Positions 44,881 to 52,836 of a stretch of DNA of 64,000 nt are shown here, piece by piece. This stretch comes from VFMC01 sp046331225 (GTDB lineage Bacteria; Actinomycetota; Acidimicrobiia; Acidimicrobiales; Ilumatobacteraceae): the NCBI GenBank assembly GCA_046331225.1, contig JAXLRF010000005.1, positions 554,890 to 618,889 of the forward strand, read 5' to 3'. Each line of letters starts with the position of its first letter. Position 1 is the stretch's first letter. The notes under the pieces are model-generated. The model was given only the letters and a program-made list of their open reading frames with translations, did not search any database and had not been told where the DNA came from. The translations under genes were made by a program, and so were the position numbers.

Positions 44881-45549
44881 GTGACAGCGCCGCCCGCTGA
44901 GAAGGCCGCGGCCCGAGCGAACTGGGCGGCGCGACTCGGGCGCGTCGACTCGCACCTCACGCAGGCGTACGTCCATCGGGAGATCTGGCAGGCCGTTCGA
45001 GACGAGATCGTCCGGGTCAACCCGAGTGCCGATGGGGGATTCCTGGCGAGCTACACGCAGGTCTACGCCGAAGCGCTGATGACCACGATCCGCCGAATCG
45101 CGGACAAGGATCCTTCGACGGACTCGCTCTGGGCCACGTGGGAGAAGGTCCGGCGGAACCCTGCCTTCGCGACTCGTCAGGAGTACATCGACCTCGCCGT
45201 GGCCCACTTCGGCCCGGACGAGGCTGAGTCGGTTGCCCGGCAGTCGGACCGTCACTTCACCGAGTCGTTCGGCGTCGGTGACCACGTCGACACCCTGCGC
45301 ATAGCCGAGTACCAGCAGCGACTTCGCGACGACGCTGACATCGTGAACCGGTTCGTCGACCGTCGCATCGCCCACCTCGATCCCAAGACGGTCGCGGGCC
45401 TCGATCTGACCGAGATCCACTCAGCGTTGGACCGTGTCGCTGCCAACGCCAATGATCTTCATCGGCTGCTCGACCGAACGATGGTGGCGCACAACCTGGT
45501 CGCCGTGCCTCCGGGTTGGCGTGCCTCCCTGCGTTCGCTCTTCAGTTGA
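44881..45549 (+). CDS. Helical protein with a possible HEPN/AbiU2-like motif
   Basis: This 222-aa, mostly helical protein carries FVDRRIAHLDPK (Arg161, Arg162, His165), resembling the kRIAHlD core of AbiU2/HEPN-like abortive-infection proteins. The leading Arg of the canonical Rx4-6H spacing is not clearly present, so nuclease activity is uncertain. GTG 44881 is preferred over ATG 44815 because GAGAGGG lies about 10 nt upstream. It is transcribed away from the higBA operon, between it and the integrase. Location in a mobile element suits a defence cargo gene, but this remains an inference. Confidence 0.55.
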   Translation: MTAPPAEKAAARANWAARLGRVDSHLTQAYVHREIWQAVRDEIVRVNPSADGGFLASYTQVYAEALMTTIRRIADKDPSTDSLWATWEKVRRNPAFATRQEYIDLAVAHFGPDEAESVARQSDRHFTESFGVGDHVDTLRIAEYQQRLRDDADIVNRFVDRRIAHLDPKTVAGLDLTEIHSALDRVAANANDLHRLLDRTMVAHNLVAVPPGWRASLRSLFS

Positions 45550-45586
45550 GCCCTCTGTACCGGCCCACCGCGTCGAATGGCGGCTG

Positions 45587-46690
45587 TCAGGCCTCTGCCC
45601 CTCGCTGCTGCGAAGGGCGGAAGAGCTGGCCGATGGCGTCGCGGACTCGGTCTTCCTCGCCGGGCCAGAGGTGGCCGTAGACGTCCAGTGTGACCTTGGC
45701 TGACTTGTGACCGAGCGATGCCTGCACCTGCTTCACGCTGCAACCAGCGTGGATGAGCGCGCTGGCGAAGAAGTGGCGCAGGTCGTGGAAGGTCACCGAC
45801 TCGGGTAGGCCGGCGCGCCGTCGTGCAGCCCGAACCTCGTAGCCGAACTTCGCCGAGTCGAACGGCTCGCCGTCTCGGTGGAGCAGTACGCCGTCAGCAC
45901 CGAGGCCGTGTCGTTGGATGTGGGCGGCGAGGTGGTCGAGCACCCACTGGTCCGCCGGCACCACTCGCGTACTCGCCTCGGTCTTCGGTGCCACGAACGC
46001 GCCGGTCGCCGAGCCGGTCGCCTGCTGCCACTGGCGGTCGACGGTGACGTTGCGTCGCAGGAAGTCGACGCGGTCGACGGTGAGCCCGGCCGCCTCCGAC
46101 TGCCGCAGCCCGAGGCCCGCGCCGATGACGATGGCGGCCTTGAAGGGCTCTGCAGCAGCGTCGAGCAACTGCTCGACCTGCTCGGTCGTCAGTGGGAAGA
46201 TCTGCGGCGCGTCGATGCGAGGGAGACGCACGCCGTCGCACGGGTTTCGGCCGCCGATGAGGCCGTCGTCGAGCGCGGTGTTGAACACGCCGGTCACGTG
46301 CTGCATCACGACCCGCACGGTGCTCGGTGCGAGCGGAAGGCCACTGACGAAGGCCTGCACGTCGCCCCTTCGGATCGACGCGATCGGACGGTCGCCGAAG
46401 TGCTCGACAGCGTACCGCAGCCGCTCCTCGACCGTTCGGTGCGTCCGTGGCCGCCAGTTGCCCCGCTGTCGATAGCGCAGGGCCACCTCGACGAACGGTG
46501 TGCGACCGAGCCGTGGAGCGGCGTACGTGCCCGTGAGGAGGCGGTGCTGCACGTCGACGAGGTGCCGCTCAGCGTCTGCCTTGCGCTCGAACGACTTCGA
46601 CAGCTCCTTGCCCTGCGGGTGCTCGCGCCACATGGCGAGGTAGACGACGGTCTTGCCGTCCTTGAAGAGCCGTCGGCGGACGTACGCCAC
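45587..46690 (-). CDS. Tyrosine-type site-specific integrase (ychF element)
   Basis: The 367-aa recombinase has an N-terminal arm-binding/AP2-like domain (TVVYLAMWREHPQGKELSKS), a SAM-like core-binding domain (about 63-140) and a catalytic domain. The active site is Arg196 (GAGLGLRQSEAAGL), Lys236 (APKTEAS), His302/Arg305 (FHDLRHFFAS), His328 (LGHKSAKVTL) and Tyr338 (DVYGHL). It is intact. It should catalyse integration at the 15-bp ychF core and lies 3 nt after the excisionase gene. Confidence 0.93.
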   Translation of the reverse strand: MAYVRRRLFKDGKTVVYLAMWREHPQGKELSKSFERKADAERHLVDVQHRLLTGTYAAPRLGRTPFVEVALRYRQRGNWRPRTHRTVEERLRYAVEHFGDRPIASIRRGDVQAFVSGLPLAPSTVRVVMQHVTGVFNTALDDGLIGGRNPCDGVRLPRIDAPQIFPLTTEQVEQLLDAAAEPFKAAIVIGAGLGLRQSEAAGLTVDRVDFLRRNVTVDRQWQQATGSATGAFVAPKTEASTRVVPADQWVLDHLAAHIQRHGLGADGVLLHRDGEPFDSAKFGYEVRAARRRAGLPESVTFHDLRHFFASALIHAGCSVKQVQASLGHKSAKVTLDVYGHLWPGEEDRVRDAIGQLFRPSQQRGAEA

Positions 46691-46693
46691 GAG

Positions 46694-46942
46694 CTACAGC
46701 CTCCCACGCCCCCACGGGTCGTCCGGACTGGGCCGCCGACGAGCGCTGCGGACCAGGTCGAGCAGGGGTTCCCTCGGTACGAGCACTCGCCGGCCGATGT
46801 GCAGCGAGGGGATCTCGCCGCGAGCGATCGAGTCGTATGCGCCGGATCGCGAGATGCCGAGAAGCCGAGCCACCTCCTCGACGGTGAACGTGAGCCGATC
46901 GCCCGTCCCTCCCATCGCCCCGGTCGTCGTCCCCTCGTCCAT
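46694..46942 (-). CDS. Excisionase / MerR-type helix-turn-helix protein
   Basis: The 82-aa protein has the Xis/helix-turn-helix_17 pattern LTFTVEEVARLLGISRSGAY then DSIARGEIPSLHIGRRVLVP. Such factors bind arm sites and direct the integrase toward excision. It is co-transcribed with the integrase, 3 nt apart. Confidence 0.88.
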   Translation of the reverse strand: MDEGTTTGAMGGTGDRLTFTVEEVARLLGISRSGAYDSIARGEIPSLHIGRRVLVPREPLLDLVRSARRRPSPDDPWGRGRL

Positions 46943-47068
46943 CGGCCACCTCCTCCGTCACCCACATACAGAGCCGATTCCGCCCCGAACGAAGCACGGA
47001 ACAGCAAGATCGTTTCGACCGCACCACACACCTGCACCCGCGTTGCGTGCACGGAATCTGCGACGCTT

Positions 47069-47896
47069 GTGACCGTGGATTCGGGCTCTCGACCGTCATC
47101 GCCCTGGCTGATCGCCGTCGGCTACTGGCTCGGACCGCAAGCACCTGGATGGCCAGACGTTCGGGACTTCGTCGATGAGTTCACCAGTCTCGAAGGGCGG
47201 AGTCAGCTGGCCGATGCCCTGGACGACGCCACGCCGACCGACTGGGCCTGCATGGGCTACTCGATGTGTCGGATCTGCGGTGCGAGGAACGGCTCAGGTG
47301 AGCGAACGAACGGCCAGTTCGTCTGGCCGGAGGGTCTTGGCCACTACGTCAGGGAGCACGCCGTCCGCCTGCCTTCACTGGTCGAGGAGAGCGTTCTCGC
47401 GGGGGTGTCCGACCCGGTGCAGCTCGCTCGGGCCATCGAGGCACCGATCGAAGAACGTGACCACGACTGGTGGCGCGCGTTCGTGCGGGTCGACGAAGAC
47501 TTGACCGCTCGGCCATCCGGCTGGCCCGGCCAGCTCGCGCGTTCCTACGGCGACGTTCGCGGTTGGCTCGCTGGCATCGCCGAACGTCACCACGCGTTTG
47601 GATACCTCGTCGACATCCTCGATGACGCAATCGCTGCCAACCTGGGATCGCTCGTCGGGCTCGGTACATCGATGCACGACCTCGTGTTCGCGCCGTTGCC
47701 GGCGGTGCCTCCGTTCGATGCTGTGGTCGTGCGAGCGCCTGGATCGCTCCGACCGCCGCGCGATGGCAACGTCCGGATCGAGTTCGTGGCTGCCGTCGGG
47801 CGCGTGACATCGATCGAGCGTCCGACCGCCGACGCGCTCGCGCTCTTCTGGCGCTTCATGAACATCGAGTTCGGCATCACGCGAACGCGTCGCTGA
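47069..47896 (+). CDS. Hypothetical protein with CxxC and HYVxxHxVRLP motifs
   Basis: This 275-aa protein has an uncharacterised domain found in scattered bacteria: GYSMCRICGARNGSGERTNG and QFVWPEGLGHYVREHAVRLP, which looks like a small zinc site (Cys-x2-Cys plus two His). The N-terminal part (WLIAVGYWLGPQAPGWPDVR) and C-terminal part are not recognised. It is the element's right-most cargo gene, divergent from the excisionase. GTG 47075 is an alternative start. Confidence 0.6.
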   Translation: MTVDSGSRPSSPWLIAVGYWLGPQAPGWPDVRDFVDEFTSLEGRSQLADALDDATPTDWACMGYSMCRICGARNGSGERTNGQFVWPEGLGHYVREHAVRLPSLVEESVLAGVSDPVQLARAIEAPIEERDHDWWRAFVRVDEDLTARPSGWPGQLARSYGDVRGWLAGIAERHHAFGYLVDILDDAIAANLGSLVGLGTSMHDLVFAPLPAVPPFDAVVVRAPGSLRPPRDGNVRIEFVAAVGRVTSIERPTADALALFWRFMNIEFGITRTRR

Positions 47897-47936
47897 CCCA
47901 AGAACACCACGCGCTCGCGTGCTCAGCAACACGTCG

Positions 47937-47972
47937 CGAGTACGCAGAAAGTACGCAGGTTCTGCGTACTCG
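47937..47972. repeat. Integrase arm-type sites, right end, with 11-bp inverted repeat
   Basis: CGAGTACGCAG (47937-47947) and its exact reverse complement CTGCGTACTCG (47962-47972) flank another GTACGCAG. The internal CGCAGAAAGTACGCAG (47943-47958) is identical to 43458-43473. This cluster is a candidate recombination-directing region of the element. Confidence 0.55.
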
Positions 47973-48016
47973 GGCCGACTGGGCGGACAGCAACAGACAC
48001 GAACGTCCAGGTCAGA

Positions 48017-48037
48017 GCGCTCGCGTCACGCGAGCGC
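48017..48037. terminator. Hairpin downstream of ychF, supplied by the element
   Basis: GCGCTCGCG-TCA-CGCGAGCGC is a perfect 9-bp stem with a 3-nt loop, 17 nt after the current ychF stop on the minus strand. It probably replaces the terminator displaced by integration. Confidence 0.55.
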
Positions 48038-48054
48038 AGATCGCGAAACCCCTG

Positions 48055-49143
48055 CTACACGTTGAAGCGGAACTCCATGACGTCGCCGTCGAGGGGGTGG
48101 TAGTCCTTGCCCTCGATGCGGATCTTGCCGAGCTCCTTGGCCTTGGTCCAGCTGCCGATCTCGAGCAGCTCGTCCCAGTGGATGACCTCGGCCTTGATGA
48201 AGCCGCGCTGGAAGTCGCTGTGGATGCGGCCGGCGCACTCGGGCGCGCTCGAGCCGGCGTAGAACGTCCAGGCCCGCGTCTCCTTCTCGCCCGTCGTGAA
48301 GTACGTGCGCAGACCGAGCAGGTGGTACGCACTGCGCACCATGCGGAACAGGGCGCCCTCGCCGAGGCCGAAGCCCTCGAGCATCTCGGCACGCTCGGCC
48401 GGGTCGGTGATGGTGGCGGCCTCGGCCTCGAGCTGCACGCACATGCCGATCACCTCGACGTTGTCGCCGGCCGAGGTCATCTCGGCGCGCACGCGGTCCT
48501 CGATCTCGGCGATGCGGTCGAGCTCGTTCTCGCCGACGTTGACGACGACGAGCACGCGACGGTTGGTGAGCAGGAAGTACGGGGCGAGCATCTCGCGCTC
48601 GTCCGGCTTGAGCCCGGCGCGGTACAGCGGCTTGCCCTCGCTGAGCGCGTCGTACGCCTTCTGCAGCGTGGCGATCTCGTCGCCGAGGCCCTTGTCGAGC
48701 TTGCTCTGACGGGTGGCCTGGTTGAGGCGCTTCTCGACGGTCTCGAGGTCGGCGAGCGCGAGCTCGATCTCGACGACGCGCAGGTGGTCGAGCGGATCGC
48801 TCGGGCCGGGCACGTCGTCGTCCTCGAAGGCGCGCAGCACGAGCACGATCGCGTCGACCTCGCGGATGTTGGCGAGGAACTTGTTGCCGAGGCCCTCGCC
48901 CTTCGACGCTCCTTCGACGAGGCCACCGATGTCGACCACCTGCACCGAGGCGTGGATGAGCGTCTTGGTCTTGCTCATCACCGCCAGCCGGTCGACCCGG
49001 TCGTCGGGCACCTTGGCCACACCGATGTTGGGGTCCTTGGTGGCGAAGGCATAGGGCGCAGCGAGCGCGCCGCCACCGGTGAGGGCGTTGTACAACGAGC
49101 TCTTGCCCGCGTTGGGGAGGCCGACCAGGCCGAAGCGTTCCAT
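48055..49143 (-). CDS. ychF: Redox-regulated ATPase/GTPase YchF (OLA1 family)
   Basis: The 362-aa protein has the TRAFAC P-loop GLPNAGKSSLYNAL, VDIGGLVEGASKGEGLGNKF, VLRAFEDDDVP, the NVGENE region in place of NKxD (giving ATP preference in this family) and the C-terminal TGS domain ending EFRFNV. It binds ribosomes. Its last 15 nt form the att core of the integrative element. TAGCCT lies 11 nt before the ATG. Confidence 0.96.
   Translation of the reverse strand: MERFGLVGLPNAGKSSLYNALTGGGALAAPYAFATKDPNIGVAKVPDDRVDRLAVMSKTKTLIHASVQVVDIGGLVEGASKGEGLGNKFLANIREVDAIVLVLRAFEDDDVPGPSDPLDHLRVVEIELALADLETVEKRLNQATRQSKLDKGLGDEIATLQKAYDALSEGKPLYRAGLKPDEREMLAPYFLLTNRRVLVVVNVGENELDRIAEIEDRVRAEMTSAGDNVEVIGMCVQLEAEAATITDPAERAEMLEGFGLGEGALFRMVRSAYHLLGLRTYFTTGEKETRAWTFYAGSSAPECAGRIHSDFQRGFIKAEVIHWDELLEIGSWTKAKELGKIRIEGKDYHPLDGDVMEFRFNV
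48059..48073. repeat. Right attachment core (attR) within the ychF 3' end
   Basis: ACGTTGAAGCGGAAC, identical to 43378-43392. On the minus strand it encodes the final F-R-F-N-V region of YchF. Confidence 0.78.
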
Positions 49144-49196
49144 GACGGTGGTCGAGGCTACCGGCACGCTGCGGCGACGACCGGTAGGGTCGGACC

Positions 49197-50213
49197 ATGA
49201 CCCCGGTGGAGGCCTTCGAGCGAGTGGTGCACTGCCTCGACCGTGCCCATGCCCAGGGCTTCAAGGTGAAGGCCTATCTGACGGCTCGCGAGACGGTGCT
49301 CAACACGCCGGCCGACGAGATCGAACGGCGCGCCAAGGCGGGCACGCTGAAAGAGCTGCCCGGCATCGGTGATGCGACGGCGCGGCTGATCAGCGAGACG
49401 TTCACCCACGAGATGCCGCCCTACCTGCTGAAGCTCGAGGGCGAGACCCAGGTCGAGATCGCGCCGCAGGCCGAGCCCTACCTCGAGGCCTTGCGCGGCG
49501 ACTGCCACATGCACAGCAAGTGGAGCGACGGTGGGGCCACGATCGAGTCGATGGTGCGCACGGCGATCGAGCTCGGGCACGACTACCTGGTGCTCACCGA
49601 TCACTCACCCCGGCTGACGGTCGCACACGGGCTCAACCGTGAGCGGCTCGAGGCGCAGCTCGACGACATCGAGATCCTGCGCGAGCGGGTGGCGCCGTTC
49701 CGGATCCTGACGGGTATGGAGGTCGACATCCTCGAGGACGGCACGCTCGACCTCGACGACGACCTGCTCGAGCGGCTCGACGTGGTGGTGGCGAGCGTGC
49801 ACTCGAAGCTGAAGATGGAGCGCCGGCAGATGACCGAGCGGATGGTGCGGGCGGTGGCGTCGCCGCACGTCGACATCCTCGGGCACTGCACCGGACGGCT
49901 GATCGACAAGCGCCCGCCCTCGCAGTTCGACCCGGACTACGTGTTCGCAGCGTGCGCAGCGTTCGGCACGGCGGTCGAGATCAACAGCCGCGTCGAGCGG
50001 CTCGACCCACCGCCCGAGCTGCTCGCGCTGGCGATCGAGCACGGGTGCAAGTTCTCGATCGACTCCGACGCGCACGCGACCGGTCAGCTCGAGTGGCTGC
50101 CCCACGGGTGCAAGGTCGCGGCCGACGGCGAGGTGCCGATCGAGCGGATCGTCAACACGTGGTCGGTCGACGAGCTGTTGGCCTGGACCGAGTTGCCGGC
50201 CGGCACCAAGTAG
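49197..50213 (+). CDS. PHP-domain phosphoesterase with N-terminal helix-hairpin-helix (PolX-like)
   Basis: This 338-aa protein has an N-terminal helical/HhH part (KELPGIGDATARLISETF, about 50-67) like DNA polymerase X family members, then a PHP domain with metal ligands in RGDCHMHSKWSDGG, VLTDHSPR, GMEVDIL, ASVHSKL, DILGHCTG and IDSDAHATGQL. There is no polymerase palm. It resembles the C-terminal half of bacterial PolX, so a 3'-5' nuclease or phosphatase in DNA repair is plausible. TAGGGT lies 6 nt before the ATG. Confidence 0.88.
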   Translation: MTPVEAFERVVHCLDRAHAQGFKVKAYLTARETVLNTPADEIERRAKAGTLKELPGIGDATARLISETFTHEMPPYLLKLEGETQVEIAPQAEPYLEALRGDCHMHSKWSDGGATIESMVRTAIELGHDYLVLTDHSPRLTVAHGLNRERLEAQLDDIEILRERVAPFRILTGMEVDILEDGTLDLDDDLLERLDVVVASVHSKLKMERRQMTERMVRAVASPHVDILGHCTGRLIDKRPPSQFDPDYVFAACAAFGTAVEINSRVERLDPPPELLALAIEHGCKFSIDSDAHATGQLEWLPHGCKVAADGEVPIERIVNTWSVDELLAWTELPAGTK

Positions 50214-50220
50214 CGGCCGC

Positions 50221-50403
50221 TCAGCTCGCTGCAGCGGCGTTGACGTCGACCTCGATCACGCGGACGTGCACGAACGACTGGTCGGTGTCGGGGAACTGCT
50301 GGCGTTCGATCCAGGTCTGCGCACGTTCGGGACTCGAGAACACCGACATCACCGAACTCGGACGCTGGTCCTGGTAGACGCGCTCGACGACGTAGGCCAA
50401 CAT
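50221..50403 (-). CDS. Small hypothetical protein (60 aa)
   Basis: Starts MLAYVVERVYQDQRPSSVMS and contains FSSPERAQTWIERQQFPDT then FVHVRVIEVDVN. The beta-alpha-beta pattern suggests a compact fold. GAGAGGGACC lies just before the ATG, supporting a real gene. I do not recognise a family. It converges on the PHP gene, 7 nt apart. Confidence 0.6.
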   Translation of the reverse strand: MLAYVVERVYQDQRPSSVMSVFSSPERAQTWIERQQFPDTDQSFVHVRVIEVDVNAAAAS

Positions 50404-50641
50404 GGCGGTCCCTCTCGGCTTCGGCTCGGGGTGCGACCCTCGGGTCGGACACCACACCCATGTGGCGTCGCGCACATCATGACCGGTGGCACATGCCGGA
50501 ATCCCGGGACGTAGGTCCCGTTTTCCACGCTTTTCCACGACGTCACGGCGAGGACACCTCCCGTTCACGAATCCACGGGCTCGCGCGGCCTCGAGGGCGG
50601 TCGGGCGGTGCGTCGCCTGAGGAAGCCGGGCGCGCGGGCGT

Positions 50642-50647
50642 TACGAT
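50642..50647 (+). promoter_or_regulatory. Predicted -10 element of the bL37 gene
   Basis: TACGAT lies 9 nt before the ATG at 50657. No strong -35 is evident. The arrangement resembles the near-leaderless start of the bS22 gene. Confidence 0.35.
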
Positions 50648-50656
50648 GCAGCCCCT

Positions 50657-50743
50657 ATGTCGAAGAAGACGAAGAAGCGCAAGGCGAAGCTCCGCCGCTC
50701 GAAGGCCAACCACGGCAAGCGTCCCAACATGGGGCGTGGCTGA
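50657..50743 (+). CDS. Small ribosomal protein bL37
   Basis: This 28-aa basic peptide begins MSKKTKKRKAKLRRSK and contains the diagnostic KANHGKRPN of actinobacterial bL37, the tiny 50S protein seen in mycobacterial ribosome structures. It ends NMGRG. Easily missed because of its length. The prolyl oligopeptidase gene starts 17 nt downstream. Confidence 0.85.
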   Translation: MSKKTKKRKAKLRRSKANHGKRPNMGRG

Positions 50744-50760
50744 GGCCACCCCTCGTTCCG

Positions 50761-52836
50761 GTGGCCGATCGCACCCCTCCGCAGGTGCCGCACACGCGGC
50801 GTGAGGAGGTGGTCGACGTCCTCCACGGCGTCCGCCTCACCGATCCGTACCGCTGGCTCGAGGCCGGCGAGTCGGACGAGACGGCCGAGTGGGTCGCCGC
50901 CCAGAACTCGATCACACGACAGGCGCTCGATGCCCGTCCCGCCAGGGATCGGTGGCACGAGCGCCTTTCCGCGCTCGTCGGCCTGCCCACCGTGCTGTCG
51001 AGCGCGGCGCGGGGCGACCGGCTCTTCGTCCTCGAGCGCTCGGCCGGGGCCGACCAGTTCGCCCTCGTGTTGCGCAGCACCAGCGACCCTGCTGCATCGC
51101 CGCGAGTGCTGCTCGACCCGGCCGGGTTCGCGGCCGACGCGGCGGTGGCGATCGACTGGTTCGTGCCCAGCGACGACGGCTCGCTGATCGCGATCGGCCT
51201 CAGCGAGGGCGGCACCGAGGAGAGCACGCTGCACGTGCTCGACGTGGTGAGCGGCGAACTCGGTGCGCTGCGCATCGACCACGCCCGCCACAGCTCGGTC
51301 GCGTGGATGCCCGACCAGAGCGGCTTCTGGTACACCCGCTATCCCGCGGGCGACCACTACCACCGCCACGTGCGCTTCCACTCGCTCGCGGCCGACGCCG
51401 GTGCCGACGGCGCGCCCGACGTGGACGACGACCCGGTGGTGTACGGACCCGATCAGCTGCCCACGCCCGAGACGTGGACCGACGTGCAGGCCTCGCCCGA
51501 CGGCGCGCACCTGCTGCTCACGTTGATGGTCGGTTGGGGCCGCTACGACCTGTTGCTGCTCCAGGTCGCCACCGGCGAGATCACTCCGGTGATCGAGGGC
51601 GTCGACGCGATCACCGATCTGCGCTTCGGCGGCGACGGTCTGGTGGGCCGCACCACCGCCGGCGCACCCAACGGCCGCATCGTCACGGCGTCGCTCGCGG
51701 CGCCGGGCATGGCGAACTGGCGCACCGTGGTGCCCGAGCGGGCCGACCGGGTGCTCGGCGAGTTCGCCCGCTCCGGCGACGAGTTGGTGGTGGTGGCCGG
51801 TCACGCCGCGGTCGACACCGTCGAGCGCTGGTCGATGCAGGGCGAGCGTCTCGCGACGGTCGAGGGTCTGGGTCTGGTGTCGGTGGGCGGGCTGGCGGCG
51901 TGCAAGGCGACGGGCGACGTGTTCGCCACGGTGTCGTGGTTCACCGAGCCGACCGCGATCTGGCGGGTGCACGGTGCCGTGGCCGAGCGCTGGGCGCCCA
52001 AGCCGGCCGACACCGCGACGGTGCCGTCGCTCGCCGTCTCGCACCACACGTATCCGTCGCTCGACGGCACCGAGATCGGCCTGTTCCTGATCCACCGCGA
52101 CGACGTCGTCCCGTCGCCCACCACGCCGACGGTGCTCAACGGCTACGGCGGGTTCGCGATCACCGAGTCGCCGGTGTGGGTGCCCAACGTCGCGGCGTGG
52201 TGCGCGCAGGGTGGCGTGTGGGCGATCGCCGGGTTGCGCGGCGGGTTCGAGCACGGCGAGCGCTGGCACCAGGCCGGCCGGCGCGAGCACAAGCAGAACG
52301 TGTTCGACGACTTCCACGCCGCGGGCGACTGGCTGGTGGCCACCGGCCGGGCGAGCCACGACACGCTGGCGCTCGTCGGCGGCTCGAACGGTGGGCTGCT
52401 GGTGGGGGCCGCGCTCACGCAGCATCCCGATCTGGCGCGTGCGGTGTGGTGCGCGGTGCCGTTGCTCGACATGGTGCGGTTCCCGCAGTTCCTGATCGCC
52501 CGGTTGTGGACCGACGAGTACGGCGATCCCGACGTCGCCGACGAGTTCGCGTGGTTGCACGCCTACTCGCCGTATCACCGCGTGCGCGAGGGCGAGCGGT
52601 ATCCGGCGGTGCTGTTCACCACGGCCGAGGGCGACACGCGGGTCGACCCGTTGCACGCCCGCAAGATGGCGGCGTTGCTGCAGCACGCCGCGGCCGACCA
52701 GCACGAGCGGCCGGTGTTGTTGTGGCAGGCCGGTCGTGCGGGGCATGGCGTGGGCAAGCCGGCGTCGATGCGTGTGGCCGAGGGCGTCGACGTGTTGTCG
52801 TTCCTGTGGTGGCAGTTGGGGGCCGAGGCGTCGTGA
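50761..52836 (+). CDS. Prolyl oligopeptidase family serine peptidase
   Basis: This 691-aa S9A enzyme begins with the family's DVLHGVRLTDPYRWLE segment, followed by a seven-bladed propeller and an alpha/beta hydrolase domain. The catalytic triad is Ser542 (LVGGSNGGLLVG), Asp625 (EGDTRVDPLHARK) and His662 (RAGHGVGK). NGYGGFAIT and RGGFEHGERWHQAG are further S9 signatures. It is cytoplasmic, with no signal peptide. GTG 50761 is the first start before homology. Its stop overlaps the next gene by 4 nt (GTGA). Confidence 0.95.
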   Translation: MADRTPPQVPHTRREEVVDVLHGVRLTDPYRWLEAGESDETAEWVAAQNSITRQALDARPARDRWHERLSALVGLPTVLSSAARGDRLFVLERSAGADQFALVLRSTSDPAASPRVLLDPAGFAADAAVAIDWFVPSDDGSLIAIGLSEGGTEESTLHVLDVVSGELGALRIDHARHSSVAWMPDQSGFWYTRYPAGDHYHRHVRFHSLAADAGADGAPDVDDDPVVYGPDQLPTPETWTDVQASPDGAHLLLTLMVGWGRYDLLLLQVATGEITPVIEGVDAITDLRFGGDGLVGRTTAGAPNGRIVTASLAAPGMANWRTVVPERADRVLGEFARSGDELVVVAGHAAVDTVERWSMQGERLATVEGLGLVSVGGLAACKATGDVFATVSWFTEPTAIWRVHGAVAERWAPKPADTATVPSLAVSHHTYPSLDGTEIGLFLIHRDDVVPSPTTPTVLNGYGGFAITESPVWVPNVAAWCAQGGVWAIAGLRGGFEHGERWHQAGRREHKQNVFDDFHAAGDWLVATGRASHDTLALVGGSNGGLLVGAALTQHPDLARAVWCAVPLLDMVRFPQFLIARLWTDEYGDPDVADEFAWLHAYSPYHRVREGERYPAVLFTTAEGDTRVDPLHARKMAALLQHAAADQHERPVLLWQAGRAGHGVGKPASMRVAEGVDVLSFLWWQLGAEAS

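Larger units (their letters stand above)
43378..48073. mobile_element. 4.7-kb integrative element inserted in the 3' end of ychF
   Basis: The 15-bp sequence ACGTTGAAGCGGAAC occurs at both ends (43378-43392 and 48059-48073). The right copy encodes the last codons of ychF. The left copy, read on the minus strand, gives cgc ttc aac gtc tga (R-F-N-V-stop), the displaced native ychF end. Inside are a tyrosine integrase, an excisionase, a toxin-antitoxin module and three unknown genes. Repeated integrase-arm-like sequences lie near both ends. Insertion restores the same YchF C-terminus with a new stop (gtg tag). Confidence 0.8.

Noticed and set aside
45878..47068. N-terminal extension of the CxxC hypothetical gene
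   Set aside because: It is antisense to the integrase and excisionase, whose motifs are intact.
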